64,000 bases of DNA. Origin: CBDAPX01 sp965198725. Its GTDB lineage: Bacteria > Pseudomonadota > Alphaproteobacteria > Rhodobacterales > Rhodobacteraceae. The translations under genes were made by a program, and so were the position numbers. The stretch is taken from the NCBI GenBank assembly GCA_965198725.1, contig CBDAPX010000002.1:372001-436000 (forward strand). Direction: 5' to 3'. Of this stretch, positions 17,813 to 26,808 are shown piece by piece; the stretch's first letter is position 1, and each line of letters starts with the position of its first letter. The notes below the pieces were generated by a model. That model was not told where the DNA came from, did no database searches, and saw nothing but the letters and a program-made list of their open reading frames with translations.

Positions 17813-17889
17813 TGGCGGTCCCTGAAGGATTCGAACCCTCGACCGATCGCTTAGAAGGCGATTGCTCTATCCAGCTGAGCTAAGGGACC
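17813..17889 (-). tRNA. tRNA-Arg (anticodon TCT)
   Basis: The reverse complement folds as a full cloverleaf: acceptor GGTCCCT/AGGGACC, D-arm GCTC/GAGC, anticodon stem ATCGC/GCGAT with loop CTTCTAA (anticodon at 17853-17855), T-arm with GGTTCGAATCC-type loop, discriminator G and an encoded CCA at 17813-17815. It lies 27 bases from the right end of IS copy 1. An AT-rich tract upstream (17955-17990) probably holds its promoter. Confidence 0.95.
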
Positions 17890-18239
17890 GCACAGAACAT
17901 TGTTACTCCAATGATTATTTCAATGTAAAGCCGATTTCTTTCCTCGTGCGCTGGCCTCTTCAATATTAATATATATAAATCAAATACTTATGCGGAATCA
18001 ACGCCTATTGTACGAACCTTCAGCGTCTTTCCCGAAACCGGCGGCAACTGGAATTCCTGTCGGAGTTAGATGGCCTGAACTAATCTGAAGCTGTGAGGAA
18101 TGCTGTGTCCAAACAAACCCAATGCCGACGAAATCGTCGCTCAATTCTTTTCTAAAGTCACCCAAGCACCCGGCTCAAGCTGGCTCACAATCCGTTAGCA
18201 AGCCGGCGAGCTGACGCAGAAACGCGCTTAACAGTGATT
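17890..18239. other. gene-poor region between tRNA-Arg and IS copy 2
   Basis: 350 bases without a recognisable gene. The part near the tRNA is AT-rich (an alternating TA tract around 17965-17985) and is the likely tRNA promoter region. Near 18128 a short plus-strand frame reads NADEIVAQFFSKVTQAPG, faintly like the start of an IS3 OrfA, but it is too short to call. Confidence 0.4.
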
Positions 18240-18280
18240 TGAACCGCCCCAGTTTTGGCGGAGACTATTGAGTTCGTATT

Positions 18281-19180
18281 TCAAGCTGCGATTTTGTCTG
18301 ACTTCAAGGCTTCTTCGTATCTCTCCTCGGCTTCGATTGGCGTGATGTACCCGAGTGGTTCAAGCAGGCGCTCTTTGTTGAACCAGTCCACCCATAGCAG
18401 GGTTTCCCATTCGACCTGATCCTTGGACTTCCACGGACCTAGTTGATTGATGACTTCGGTTTTGAAGAGGCCGATGATCGTCTCAGCCAGTGCATTGTCA
18501 TAGCTGTCACCAACGCTGCCGACGGATGGCTCCAGCCCAGCATCGGCCAACCGTTCTGTGTACTTGATCGACACGTATTGGCTGCCGCGATCTGAATGAT
18601 GGATCAGTTTCTCAGCGGGTCTGCGTGCGTGGATCGCCTGTTCAAGCGCATCTAAGACAAACTGCGTGTCCTGCGTTGTTGATGCCTTCCAGCCCACAAT
18701 CCGGTTCGCGAAGGTATCAATGACGAACGCCACATAGACGAACCCGCGCCAGGTCGAGACGAACGTAAAGTCGGACACCCACAGTTCGTTCGGCATTGAA
18801 GCCCTGAACTGGCGATTGACCTTGTCCAGCGGGCATTGATCCGCAGGTTGACCACAGGTGGTTTTGACCTTCTTTCCGCGCCGGACGCCTTGAATGCTAA
18901 GCTGGCGCATCAACCGTTCTACAGTGCAGCGAGCAATATCAATCTTCTCGCGCTTCATCGCGTGCCATAGTTTGCGTGCGCCATAGACAGAACGGTTCTT
19001 CTCCCAAACATCCTTCATCGTTTTGCGCAGAAACTCATCCCGCTTGGCCCGGTCCGAGGCACGGTCGGGATCACGCTCGATGGCAATGCGTTTATAGAAC
19101 GTCGAAGGGGCAATCTGGAGAACTCTTCAGATCGGCTCGACCCCATGCGCCCCACGATGATCCTTGATGAAGGCAATCAT
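18281..19180 (-). pseudogene. IS3-family transposase OrfB (copy 2), nonsense mutation
   Basis: Nearly identical to the OrfB of copies 1 and 3, but codon 18 is TGA instead of TGT (Cys) at 19127-19129, on the plus strand TTCAG against TACAG. The rest of the frame is intact, and the DDE residues are all present. An internal ATG at 19018 could only give a product lacking the N-terminal ~54 residues. This copy is therefore probably unable to supply transposase. Confidence 0.9.
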
Positions 19181-19509
19181 TTGCGGAATGGGCGGTCGAG
19201 CTCCGCCTGAGCAAAATAAGCAGATGCCTTCTTCAGGATCTCATTTGCCTGACGCAACTGCCGGTTCTCGCGCTCAAGTTCTTTGATGCGATCCCGCTCT
19301 GCAGAGGTCACGCCATCGCGTTTGCCGGTATCCGCCTCGTGTTGCTTGACCCAGATACGAAGGCTGTCTCTGCTGCACCCAACCTTCTGAGAGATCGACA
19401 AAAGTGCTGCCGATCTGCTCGTGTATTCGCTCTCGTGATCCAAGACCATCCGCACCGCTCGTGCGCGCAATTCCTCTGGATAACGTGTTCCGTTCTTTGT
19501 CTTTCCCAT
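19177..19509 (-). CDS. IS3-family transposase OrfA (copy 2)
   Basis: 110 residues, identical in protein sequence to OrfA of copies 1 and 3, with the N-terminal helix-turn-helix and the C-terminal heptad-like helix. The ATG context differs by one base just upstream (CATGTCCC on the plus strand instead of CATGACCC). It is still intact although its partner OrfB is broken. Confidence 0.92.
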   Translation of the reverse strand: MGKTKNGTRYPEELRARAVRMVLDHESEYTSRSAALLSISQKVGCSRDSLRIWVKQHEADTGKRDGVTSAERDRIKELERENRQLRQANEILKKASAYFAQAELDRPFRK

Positions 19510-19560
19510 GTCCCAGTATCCTTACTTCTGGGTCTCCGGCAAACAAGGGGCGCTTCAGTT

Positions 19561-19578
19561 CAAAACTGGGGCGGTTCA
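19561..19578 (+). repeat. inverted copy of the IS left terminus
   Basis: CAAAACTGGGGCGGTTCA is the exact reverse complement of the first 18 bases of the 1318-bp IS. It sits three bases beyond the right end of copy 2. It marks a lost, oppositely oriented copy or a one-ended event. Confidence 0.75.
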
Positions 19579-19799
19579 ATTCGCGTTTGAATCTCCAACC
19601 AACGAAATGCCGAAAGCTGCTGATCGGCGTGACGAAACCGCTTGCGCCAGCTGTAGTATTTCGCACCGCTGATCCCGTGCTTTCGGCACAGTTCCTGCAC
19701 CTGCTCTCTAGCCTCATACTCTTTGATCATAACAGTTATCTGCTCATCACTAAATCTGCTCTTAATAGTACATCCTTTGCTTGGACGGATCACCAGCAC
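19579..19799 (-). pseudogene. IS3-family OrfA fragment (different element)
   Basis: The minus-strand frame from about 19763 to 19635 reads KSRFSDEQITVMIKEYEARE and then LCRKHGISGAKYYSWRKRF, the N-terminal helix-turn-helix of IS3-family OrfA proteins related to those with FSDEQI and RKHGIS..YYxWK blocks. It is not the OrfA of either IS type in this window. The homology stops abruptly and the frame runs on into unrelated sequence next to the inverted IS terminus. It is a broken relic with no OrfB. Confidence 0.75.
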
Positions 19800-19977
19800 C
19801 TCAGTGACCTGACTTCAGGGGGCTGGATCAGGCCTCATGATGTCACCAAGATCAAGCCGAAGATGATCCGTGAGAACTTGGCGCTGCTGGATCCGAACCG
19901 AACGTGTCGGGTTCTTCGAATTTCGAAAGTATTGTACTGCGCGTTTCCAAGACAGGCGCTGGAATAGCCCCAGGTTC

Positions 19978-21159
19978 CTACCGCACGCGGGCGACCCACC
20001 AGGCCGAAAGCGGAACTGCCAAAATGAGACATGCAAGCAACCAGAATGCGGTTGGCAATGAAGTTGCATCCGAAACAAAACCAATCGCGGCAGGGCCGAT
20101 CAGGATCCCAGCATAACCGGTTGTGGTCACCGCAGCGATCGCGATGCCGGGCGGCATGATTGTCTGACGTCCGGCAGCGCTGAACAGGACCGGCACGAGA
20201 TTTGCAGCGCCCAGACCTATAAGGACAAAACCCGCGAGGGCGACAGGCACCAGCGCAGCCGACAAGGCGATCGATATGCCCGCCGCTGTGATCAAGCCAC
20301 CCAAAACAAGCGTTGCGAACCCGCCGATCCGAGCCACAAGCCGATCTCCGGTCAGCCGGGCAACGAGCATCGCGACCGAGAAGAGGATATATCCAATGCC
20401 GGCGTTTTCGGCGGTGGTGAGGTCCCGGTCGATGATCAGCAGCGCGCCCCAATCCAGAACCGAACCCTCAACCAGAAATGTTATCCCCGCCAAGACCGCC
20501 AGAAGCAGAACGATGCCACGTGGGATGGCGAACGGTTCCGGCTCTTTGCCAGCGACACTCAAGAATCTTGGGCGCGCCATCATCATCGCGATGAGCGCGG
20601 TTGCAGATCCCAGTGCGGCGCAGACCGGAATCGGCACCGAAAAGGACAAGAGAACCGTGATCAGGCCCGCCCCGAAAAAGCCGCCAATGCTCCAATGAGC
20701 ATGGAAATTTGACATGAGCGGTCGTTTTTCCATGCCCTCAACCTCGGCGCCATGGACATTCATCGCCACGTCTATGGTCCCGAGCGACGCGCCAAAAACG
20801 AAGAGCTCAGCCCCTAACAAAAGCGGCGATCCGGCCAATGCCAAAAAAGGCAGCGTAGCGATTAACCCAAAACCACCCCAGAGGATCAAAGGACGCGCGC
20901 CCCGGCGCGCTGCCATGACACCGGTCGCCGGCATGGCGATAATTGACCCCAGCCCAAGGCACAGCAGCAGGATACCAAACTCTGCCTTGTCGGCGCCGAC
21001 ATTCGCTTTGAAAAACGGAAACAGAGGGGCGCAGCATGCCATAACAAAACCCGCCGCAAAGAACGCAAGGCGCGTCGCCACGCGAGCCGGCGCAGTCGCG
21101 CCAAAATCGGGTTGCTTCACGACACGCTCTGCATCTGTGCGATTGGTCGTCGAATTCAT
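19978..21159 (-). CDS. MFS transporter
   Basis: A 393-residue inner-membrane protein with about 12 hydrophobic segments, including LAFFAAGFVMACCAPLFPFF near the N-terminus, and the MFS loop 2-3 motif in GVMAARRGARPLIL. It resembles the YbjJ-type group of proton-driven transporters; the substrate is unknown. ATG 21159 (MNSTTNRTDAERV) is preferred to an in-frame GTG at 21189. It lies 107 bases downstream of the PfkB kinase gene in the same direction and may be cotranscribed. Its 3' end is close to the IS junction zone. Confidence 0.85.
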   Translation of the reverse strand: MNSTTNRTDAERVVKQPDFGATAPARVATRLAFFAAGFVMACCAPLFPFFKANVGADKAEFGILLLCLGLGSIIAMPATGVMAARRGARPLILWGGFGLIATLPFLALAGSPLLLGAELFVFGASLGTIDVAMNVHGAEVEGMEKRPLMSNFHAHWSIGGFFGAGLITVLLSFSVPIPVCAALGSATALIAMMMARPRFLSVAGKEPEPFAIPRGIVLLLAVLAGITFLVEGSVLDWGALLIIDRDLTTAENAGIGYILFSVAMLVARLTGDRLVARIGGFATLVLGGLITAAGISIALSAALVPVALAGFVLIGLGAANLVPVLFSAAGRQTIMPPGIAIAAVTTTGYAGILIGPAAIGFVSDATSLPTAFWLLACLILAVPLSAWWVARVR

Positions 21160-21266
21160 TGGATCAGTTCCAGTTCTGCGATCGCCCACCGCCGGGCAAT
21201 GATAGTGAGCGTCTTGGATACGTGCCTGTTTGTCGGCGGCCTAACATGACCCCATCCGTTTTCCAA

Positions 21267-22208
21267 TCAGCTCATTGGCATGGCAAGTTCAGGGACCTGG
21301 CCCAACGGAATCCGCGCGCCAAAATGCTGCAGTACTTTCGCTGACATGGTTTGTCCTGACGCAATCGCCTGCTGAGGGGCGAAGCCCGAAAGACGTGCGG
21401 CTAGGTATCCCGCGTTGAACGCGTCCCCAGCGCCCGATGTGTCGCGTATACCTTGAACGGGTGGACAGGTTTCTTCGGCTATGTCGCCGCCGGCCCAATA
21501 GGTCACAGGTGCATCGCCATTCTTAACGACAACCTCGGAAATGGACGATTGGCGAAACCGTTCGATCGTCTCGCGCGGCGATGTGTCCCCCCAAAGCGCC
21601 TGTTCGTCATCGAAGCTGGGCACAGCAATGTCGGTCACAGCCAGCACGGCCGAAAACGCTGCACGCGTTTCATCGGGCGACGCCCACAGCCGAGGCCGCA
21701 AATTCGGGTCGAAAGATACCCTTGCACCCTGTTGCCGCGCTGACGCGAGGGCCGAAATGAGCCGTTCTCGCGCATCGGGCCGTAGAATTCCAAGCGTTAT
21801 GCCAGACACGTGGATCAGCCCGGAATCCTCTAGCGACTGCGCAAGCCATTCTTCGTCTTCGGCCAAAAGGCGCGCCGCAGAGGTATCGCGCCAATAGTGG
21901 AAACTGCGCTCTACACCATCCAGTTCGATGACATAAAGGCCCATGGTCCGATCTGAAACGCGACCGATATGGGATGTTTTGAGGCCATCCGCCTGCATGT
22001 CAGCCACGAACGCGTCCGACATCGCATCAGTCCCAACCTTCGTAAGATAGCCAACGGACAGGTTCGCTCCCGGGATCTGGGACATGTGCCAGGCGGTGTT
22101 GAAAGTATCGCCAGCAAAGCTGCGGCGGTAGATGCCATCACCGGTTTCGGCCATTTCGATCATGACCTCACCAAAAGCAATGGTTGTGGTTGATGCAAAG
22201 CTTAGCAT
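21267..22208 (-). CDS. PfkB-family sugar kinase (2-keto-3-deoxygluconate kinase-like)
   Basis: A 313-residue ribokinase-fold kinase. It has an N-terminal TTIAFGEVMIEM, the GG-type substrate region (FAGDTFNTAWHMSQ), SFDPNLRPRLW and the C-terminal anion-hole and catalytic motif DTSGAGDAFNAGYLAA. The FAGDTFNTA and FDPNxRPxLW blocks are typical of 2-keto-3-deoxygluconate kinases, which would feed a 3-deoxy-2-keto sugar acid into the Entner-Doudoroff route. The start overlaps the end of the FAD flavoprotein gene by 7 bases, so translation is coupled. A second PfkB kinase lies at 41683. Confidence 0.85.
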   Translation of the reverse strand: MLSFASTTTIAFGEVMIEMAETGDGIYRRSFAGDTFNTAWHMSQIPGANLSVGYLTKVGTDAMSDAFVADMQADGLKTSHIGRVSDRTMGLYVIELDGVERSFHYWRDTSAARLLAEDEEWLAQSLEDSGLIHVSGITLGILRPDARERLISALASARQQGARVSFDPNLRPRLWASPDETRAAFSAVLAVTDIAVPSFDDEQALWGDTSPRETIERFRQSSISEVVVKNGDAPVTYWAGGDIAEETCPPVQGIRDTSGAGDAFNAGYLAARLSGFAPQQAIASGQTMSAKVLQHFGARIPLGQVPELAMPMS

Positions 22209-24271
22209 GATGCAGGGGCGTCCTGATCATAAATGCCTCCGGTCAGCCATGCTGGCCAATCGCGTTCAAAGAAGGTTTTGTCTCCGCCGTAATGGCGATT
22301 GGGCACTTCAGTGATGTGCATTTCGGTTCCGTCCTGACGCACGCGCAATTGGCTTTGTTTGTCTGCGTCGCGTTCAGCCCGAAACCTGACCCCAGGCAAA
22401 GGTCCATTCACAGTTTCAGGCAAAGACTGTCCGTTCGGATCGCAAATCGCCCGCGCGCCCCGACTGCCCCCGCCTTGCGAGATATAATGATCGAGGGCCG
22501 CAAGCACGGCTTCGGACGCAATCGCCATTTGCTGCCATTGCACCACACGCCCCATTTCCGTCTTGCGAGAGATCTGAATGCCTTGTTCACGGATTTGCGC
22601 GTTCAAGGCCCGGGCCTCCTCCAGCGCTTTGGCGACATCCGATGCCGAGCACAAAATGCCGGCATGATCGCTCATCCGGGCCTGAACCTGCGCCCGGATA
22701 TCTTTCCAAGAGAGCGCGCTGGCAGAGTTTAGCACCCGCGTCACGTCTGTCACCGCCGCCTCGGCCGCACCGGAAAGATCGGAAGATGAGGGCGTTGAGG
22801 CCTTACCTGACGCGCCGACATGCTCGGCCACACGCGTGCCAAAAACCTGTCCGGCATTCAGGGCCGAACCACCGGGCCGTGTTGCGCCATGTGTGCCCGA
22901 TGCCTCTCCGACCGCATAGATGCCGCTGATATTCGTACGCCCCCAAGTATCAACAGCGATCCCGCCGTTCATATGCTGATTATTGACGGCGAATTCCAAA
23001 GGATCGGCCGTGATATCAACCTTGTATCGCTTATAGAGTTCGATCGCGAGCGGGTTCATATGGCGCAAGCGGTCGATGGGCAGTGCGTGATCCGCGCCCG
23101 CATTCCGCAGATAGGTGCTGACATCGTCATCCAGCCGGTCAAGGCTGAAGGGGGCGTCGATTGCCTCGGGGTTACGATTGAAATCCATGAAGACCCGCCG
23201 GCCCATCTGGCTTTCCCGAAAGATCGCAAGGTCAACAAGGCTTGACTGAAAGTCCAGCATGCGACTGGCATGAAAGGGCCATTGGTACCCTTTGCGAAAG
23301 ACGTTCGAGGCCATCTCTTGCGTAGTGCGATAGTAGTTGGCGAGGAAGTGATGTTCGGTGCCGTCCTCGTCAACCGAATAGATATGTGGGATCACCTGCA
23401 CATAGGTGCCCGACAGGTTCCACGGGAACCCTTCGCGCCGGGTTCCAATCCCGAACTGGCTTTCTGTGATATTGGTCAATTCCAGCCCGGCCTCCAAGGC
23501 CATCCCCAAGGTGCCAAAGCACCCGTTCGGGAAAACACTGTCGCGATACATCTCGCCAGGGCCACCGGCGGCAAAAACCAGTACGGAACAAGCAAACAGG
23601 GTCAAGCCATAAGGATTGAGGTCAGTCGCGTCTTTGGCCCGAATGGCAAGCAGCCCCGAAACATCGTGGTCGTCCTTGAGCACCTTGATCGCTGTCGTGA
23701 GGTTGAAAAAAGGGATATCCAGCCGAATGGCTTCTTCGGCCAAAACCTTGACCATCAGACGAGAGGTTCGGGGGCCACACGAGGTCGCGCGGCCAACTTC
23801 ATCATGGTCGGTCTGATACCGCAACGTGCCGCCCAGATGATCCTGTGGCAAAGGCAAGCCGAGGTATTGCAACGACGCCATCGCGCGAATGGACCCAACG
23901 GCCTCGATATAGGCCGTATCCTCATCCATCGCGCCGCCGGCCCGGATCGCCTCGGCCATGGCCTGAAAATTGTCGCCCTGATCCTTGGTATTCGCTGTAT
24001 GAAGCGTTTGCTTGTCGGACCCGGAACAGGCCGACGTCCCACCCCAGGCGCTTTGGCTGATGATAGTGACATCAACCCCGCGCCGCTTCATCTCGACAGC
24101 GGCCCGCAGACCCGCGGCACCGCTGCCAATGACCAAGGCACCGCTACGGTAAACCGGCATTTCAAAATCGCCGATCCGCACCGTTTCAACCGCTTCTGGT
24201 TCGGGGCCAAGCCGCGGCATGGCAACGTCGGTCAAGGCATCCAGTATCTCTTGCGGGACAGATAGGGACAT
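22202..24271 (-). CDS. FAD-dependent oxidoreductase, fumarate reductase/succinate dehydrogenase flavoprotein-like
   Basis: A 689-residue flavoprotein. Residues ~44-70 contain the dinucleotide fold SGALVIGSGAAGLRAAVEMK, followed by a GGTSACSGS loop of the FAD_binding_2 type, VFAAGG and GATRPGGSALNAGQVFGTR for FAD contacts near the end of the domain. A helical C-terminal domain follows (EARALNAQIREQG), as in fumarate reductase or aspartate oxidase flavoproteins. No Fe-S partner or membrane anchor is beside it, so it is likely a soluble dehydrogenase or reductase acting on a catabolic intermediate. It lies between Gfo/Idh (15-base gap) and PfkB (overlap). Confidence 0.82.
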   Translation of the reverse strand: MSLSVPQEILDALTDVAMPRLGPEPEAVETVRIGDFEMPVYRSGALVIGSGAAGLRAAVEMKRRGVDVTIISQSAWGGTSACSGSDKQTLHTANTKDQGDNFQAMAEAIRAGGAMDEDTAYIEAVGSIRAMASLQYLGLPLPQDHLGGTLRYQTDHDEVGRATSCGPRTSRLMVKVLAEEAIRLDIPFFNLTTAIKVLKDDHDVSGLLAIRAKDATDLNPYGLTLFACSVLVFAAGGPGEMYRDSVFPNGCFGTLGMALEAGLELTNITESQFGIGTRREGFPWNLSGTYVQVIPHIYSVDEDGTEHHFLANYYRTTQEMASNVFRKGYQWPFHASRMLDFQSSLVDLAIFRESQMGRRVFMDFNRNPEAIDAPFSLDRLDDDVSTYLRNAGADHALPIDRLRHMNPLAIELYKRYKVDITADPLEFAVNNQHMNGGIAVDTWGRTNISGIYAVGEASGTHGATRPGGSALNAGQVFGTRVAEHVGASGKASTPSSSDLSGAAEAAVTDVTRVLNSASALSWKDIRAQVQARMSDHAGILCSASDVAKALEEARALNAQIREQGIQISRKTEMGRVVQWQQMAIASEAVLAALDHYISQGGGSRGARAICDPNGQSLPETVNGPLPGVRFRAERDADKQSQLRVRQDGTEMHITEVPNRHYGGDKTFFERDWPAWLTGGIYDQDAPASC

Positions 24272-24286
24272 GGTCGTTCCTTGGCT

Positions 24287-25453
24287 TCAGGCAATATCGA
24301 CCCAAGCGCGGGTCTGGGATGAGGTCATACAAGCGTCAACGATCTGACACATGTGGTGTCCGGTCTCAAAGGTCGGCCACTGAGGCGTATTGCTAGAGAT
24401 CGACTTAACCATCTCGAACGCCTCGATAATTTTAGTTTCGTTGTAGCCAAGCGAGAAGTTCGGCAAGGGAAGGAAGGCCGCATAGTTGGGATGTTCCGGC
24501 CCGACATCAATCGCACGGTAACCACGACGGCCTTCGGGATCGGCGGCGGAATAAAAGTGTAGGCGGTTCATCTCGTCATAGCTGTAAGCGAGGCTGCCCT
24601 TTGTGCCGTAAACCTCATATGTCTGCATGAACCTGCGCCCGGTTGCGACGCGGCTGAAATCCACAAGGCCCCGTGCGCCGTTTTCAAACGTGCAAATGAT
24701 GTTGGTGCCGTCGGGATTGGTGACCGCGCCCCATTCCTCATCACCGGTCAAAGTTGGCGCAGCGGCTCCAAGATCCTGATCAGCCAGCTTGGGACGGCTG
24801 TCGGCGATAATGTAGTTGTCCGCAATAAGGGACGATACCCGCCCAACGAGGAATTCCATGAAACTGAAAACATGGCTACCCGTATCACCGACAATTCCTG
24901 TCGGCGCCAAATCTCCATCCGCGCGCCACATGTAGGGGGCCGCCGGGTCGCCAAAGACGTCGATATGCTGGCAACCTTTGAACAACGTTACATCGCCAAT
25001 CTCTCCGGCGGCGATGATGTCACGGGCTCGGTCATGGACAGGATTGCGCGGAAAAGCATGGCCGACCCGCGTTATGACGCCTTTTTCGCGGGCGATATCG
25101 GCGAGTTCCCGCGCTTCAGCAGCGGTATCCGCCAACGGTTTTTCGCAGAGCACATGTTTGCCGGCCAAAAGTGCGGCCTTTGCGACCTCGTAGTGCAGGT
25201 TGTCTGGCAAGCAGATATCGATCAGGTCGATCTCTGGGTCGTTTACCGCGTCGCGCCAATCGGTCAGCACCTTGGCACCGGGCGCGCGGAAGGCCATGTC
25301 CTTTGGGGCAGAGCTTGGGTTCACGACCAACGCGGCAACCGTCGCCGTGCCGTGGTCTGTTCCAAAAAAATGCGGGAAGGTCTGAAAGGCCATGGTATGA
25401 ACCTTGCCCATCCAACCTGACGCGCCCAAAACGGCGACCTTTATGTCTGTCAT
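24287..25453 (-). CDS. Gfo/Idh/MocA-family oxidoreductase
   Basis: A 388-residue NAD(P)-dependent sugar or inositol dehydrogenase-type protein. The N-terminal Rossmann fold VAVLGASGWMGKVHTMAF is followed by LIDICLPDNLHYEVAKAALLAGKHVLCEKPLADT with the family's EKP motif. The C-terminal alpha/beta domain contains GDTGSHVFSFMEFL with the G-x-x-x-D-x-x-x-H-like pattern. ATG 25453 follows AAAAGGACAAGAGAC; the frame extends further without a better start. It starts 17 bases after the LacI gene. The likely role is oxidation of a sugar or polyol intermediate in this cluster. Confidence 0.9.
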   Translation of the reverse strand: MTDIKVAVLGASGWMGKVHTMAFQTFPHFFGTDHGTATVAALVVNPSSAPKDMAFRAPGAKVLTDWRDAVNDPEIDLIDICLPDNLHYEVAKAALLAGKHVLCEKPLADTAAEARELADIAREKGVITRVGHAFPRNPVHDRARDIIAAGEIGDVTLFKGCQHIDVFGDPAAPYMWRADGDLAPTGIVGDTGSHVFSFMEFLVGRVSSLIADNYIIADSRPKLADQDLGAAAPTLTGDEEWGAVTNPDGTNIICTFENGARGLVDFSRVATGRRFMQTYEVYGTKGSLAYSYDEMNRLHFYSAADPEGRRGYRAIDVGPEHPNYAAFLPLPNFSLGYNETKIIEAFEMVKSISSNTPQWPTFETGHHMCQIVDACMTSSQTRAWVDIA

Positions 25454-25470
25454 GTCTCTTGTCCTTTTGT

Positions 25471-26475
25471 TCAGCCACTGCTGGAAGGGCGGATAACCAG
25501 TTGCACGTGGCTGCGAACTTCGGATGGCGGGGCAACGCCGTCCTTGATCCACGCCACAATCTGCCGGGCGGTCGAGGCCGCGAAATCGGGGATGTTGCAA
25601 CTGACCGTGGTCAGCGGTGGATTGCTGTCCTGTCCGTCCTCGATGTCATCGAACCCCACGACCTTCAGGTCATGTCCGGCCTTGCGCCCAATTGCTGGAC
25701 AGGCCGCCAAAACGCCAAGTGCGACAAGATCGTCAAAGCAGATGACCCCGTCGACCTCTGGGTGGTCCGCCTGCAATTGTGCCGCCATGGTCTTGCCAAA
25801 AGCTCGGGTCGCCTGACCCGTCAGGATCAAGGGCTCTTGCCCTGCCTCTTTCAAAACCGACAGGTAACCGGCCATCCGCTCTTGCGTGACAGGGCGTCCG
25901 TCCAGCCCACCAAGAAACGCGATCCGTTTGCATCCCTGATCCAACAGATGTTCGGCTGCCAAACGCCCGCCGGTCGCGTAGTCTGGGGCAAGAAGCGGAA
26001 AGGTGCCGCCATCCCGCTCAAGTGTCCTGAAGACCTGTAGGGCAGGCGTATTGGCTGCGTCCAATACTGCCAAAGTCGACGCTTCATCCCCGTATGCCGG
26101 TGAGATGATAAAGCCAGACACGCCATGCTCGACCAGTGACGATATCATCTGGCTTTGCAGCTTGGGGTCCTCGTCTGTATTGGCCAGAACCGTTGCAAAG
26201 CCAGCCTTTGCAAGCTCCATCTGAAAAAGAGCCGCAAATTCCGTGAAGAACGGGTTGCGTAAATCGTTGATCACGAGCCCGATCAATCCGGATGAAGAAG
26301 AGCGCAACGTCGCCGCCGACCGGTTATAGACATAACCGATCTCGGACATCGCCTGACGCACCGATTTACGCGTCTCATCCTTGACCGAAGACGCCCCTTG
26401 CAAAACGAGGCTGACGGTGGATTTCGACACACCAGCCTGTTTGGCAACGTCCAATATTGTGGGGCGGCTTTTCAT
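25471..26475 (-). CDS. LacI-family transcriptional regulator
   Basis: A 334-residue repressor. Residues 1-55 carry the LacI helix-turn-helix and hinge: PTILDVAKQAGVSKSTVSLV, then YVYNRSAATLRS. A periplasmic-binding-like sensor domain follows (IGLVINDLRNPFF, GCKRIAFLGG, GVICFDDLVALGVL, VVGFDDIE). It is encoded inside the catabolic block, 24 bases after the Dabb gene, so it is probably autoregulated with it. A candidate target is the double GGAACGTTCC palindrome at 38056-38088 before the CoA-transferase gene; that link is inference. Confidence 0.92.
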   Translation of the reverse strand: MKSRPTILDVAKQAGVSKSTVSLVLQGASSVKDETRKSVRQAMSEIGYVYNRSAATLRSSSSGLIGLVINDLRNPFFTEFAALFQMELAKAGFATVLANTDEDPKLQSQMISSLVEHGVSGFIISPAYGDEASTLAVLDAANTPALQVFRTLERDGGTFPLLAPDYATGGRLAAEHLLDQGCKRIAFLGGLDGRPVTQERMAGYLSVLKEAGQEPLILTGQATRAFGKTMAAQLQADHPEVDGVICFDDLVALGVLAACPAIGRKAGHDLKVVGFDDIEDGQDSNPPLTTVSCNIPDFAASTARQIVAWIKDGVAPPSEVRSHVQLVIRPSSSG

Positions 26476-26499
26476 ATTCGGGTCTCCTTTGCCGCCGTT

Positions 26500-26808
26500 C
26501 TAGACGTCGAGATCGAGGACCAGAATGCCGTCGATCCCGCCAACGGCATTGGCAACCAGCTGCCCTCCCAAGGCCTTGTGTTCTTCGTTTTCGGAATAGA
26601 TTTGCAACGCATCCCAGCTGTCAAAGTCGATGACAAATCCGTGCATATATCCGCGTTCGATCTGTTCGGGGCTTTCGGATTTCCCGCCGGTGAAGTTTGC
26701 GGCACCCGGCAGTTTTTCGGCCACTGCGGCCAAGCCATCATAGATGCCCGTGATGGTTTCCTCGGAAACCTCCGGCTTGAACTTGGTTAGTACGATATGG
26801 CGGATCAT
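26500..26808 (-). CDS. Dabb (stress-responsive A/B barrel) family protein
   Basis: A 102-residue dimeric ferredoxin-like barrel protein: MIRHIVLTKFKPEV at the start, then GKSESPEQIERGYMHGFVIDFDSWDALQIY, then the ENEEHKAL segment, which are the usual Dabb blocks. Such proteins are often small accessory enzymes or stress proteins; a catalytic role is known only for a few (for example olivetolic acid cyclase in plants). Its start overlaps the stop of the first GMC gene (ATGA type), so it is made with the two flavoenzymes. The GYMHGFVIDF histidine may be functional. Confidence 0.82.
   Translation of the reverse strand: MIRHIVLTKFKPEVSEETITGIYDGLAAVAEKLPGAANFTGGKSESPEQIERGYMHGFVIDFDSWDALQIYSENEEHKALGGQLVANAVGGIDGILVLDLDV

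Larger units (their letters stand above)
18240..19557 (-). mobile_element. IS3-family insertion sequence, copy 2 (1318 bp)
   Basis: Same length, ends and orientation as copy 1, from which it is separated by 454 bases carrying tRNA-Arg. The flanking triplets are ATT (left) and GTT (right), so there is no duplication. Four bases after its right end lies an inverted copy of the element's own left terminus. Its orfB is inactivated by a nonsense change, so it would need a transposase from another copy. Confidence 0.92.

Noticed and set aside
16468..19557. Composite transposon carrying tRNA-Arg between IS copies 1 and 2
   Set aside because: No matching target duplications at the outer or inner ends, and tRNA-Arg is a core gene; independent insertions or recombination explain it as well.
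23270..24265. 331-codon open frame on the plus strand
   Set aside because: Antisense to the FAD flavoprotein gene, which carries all expected motifs.
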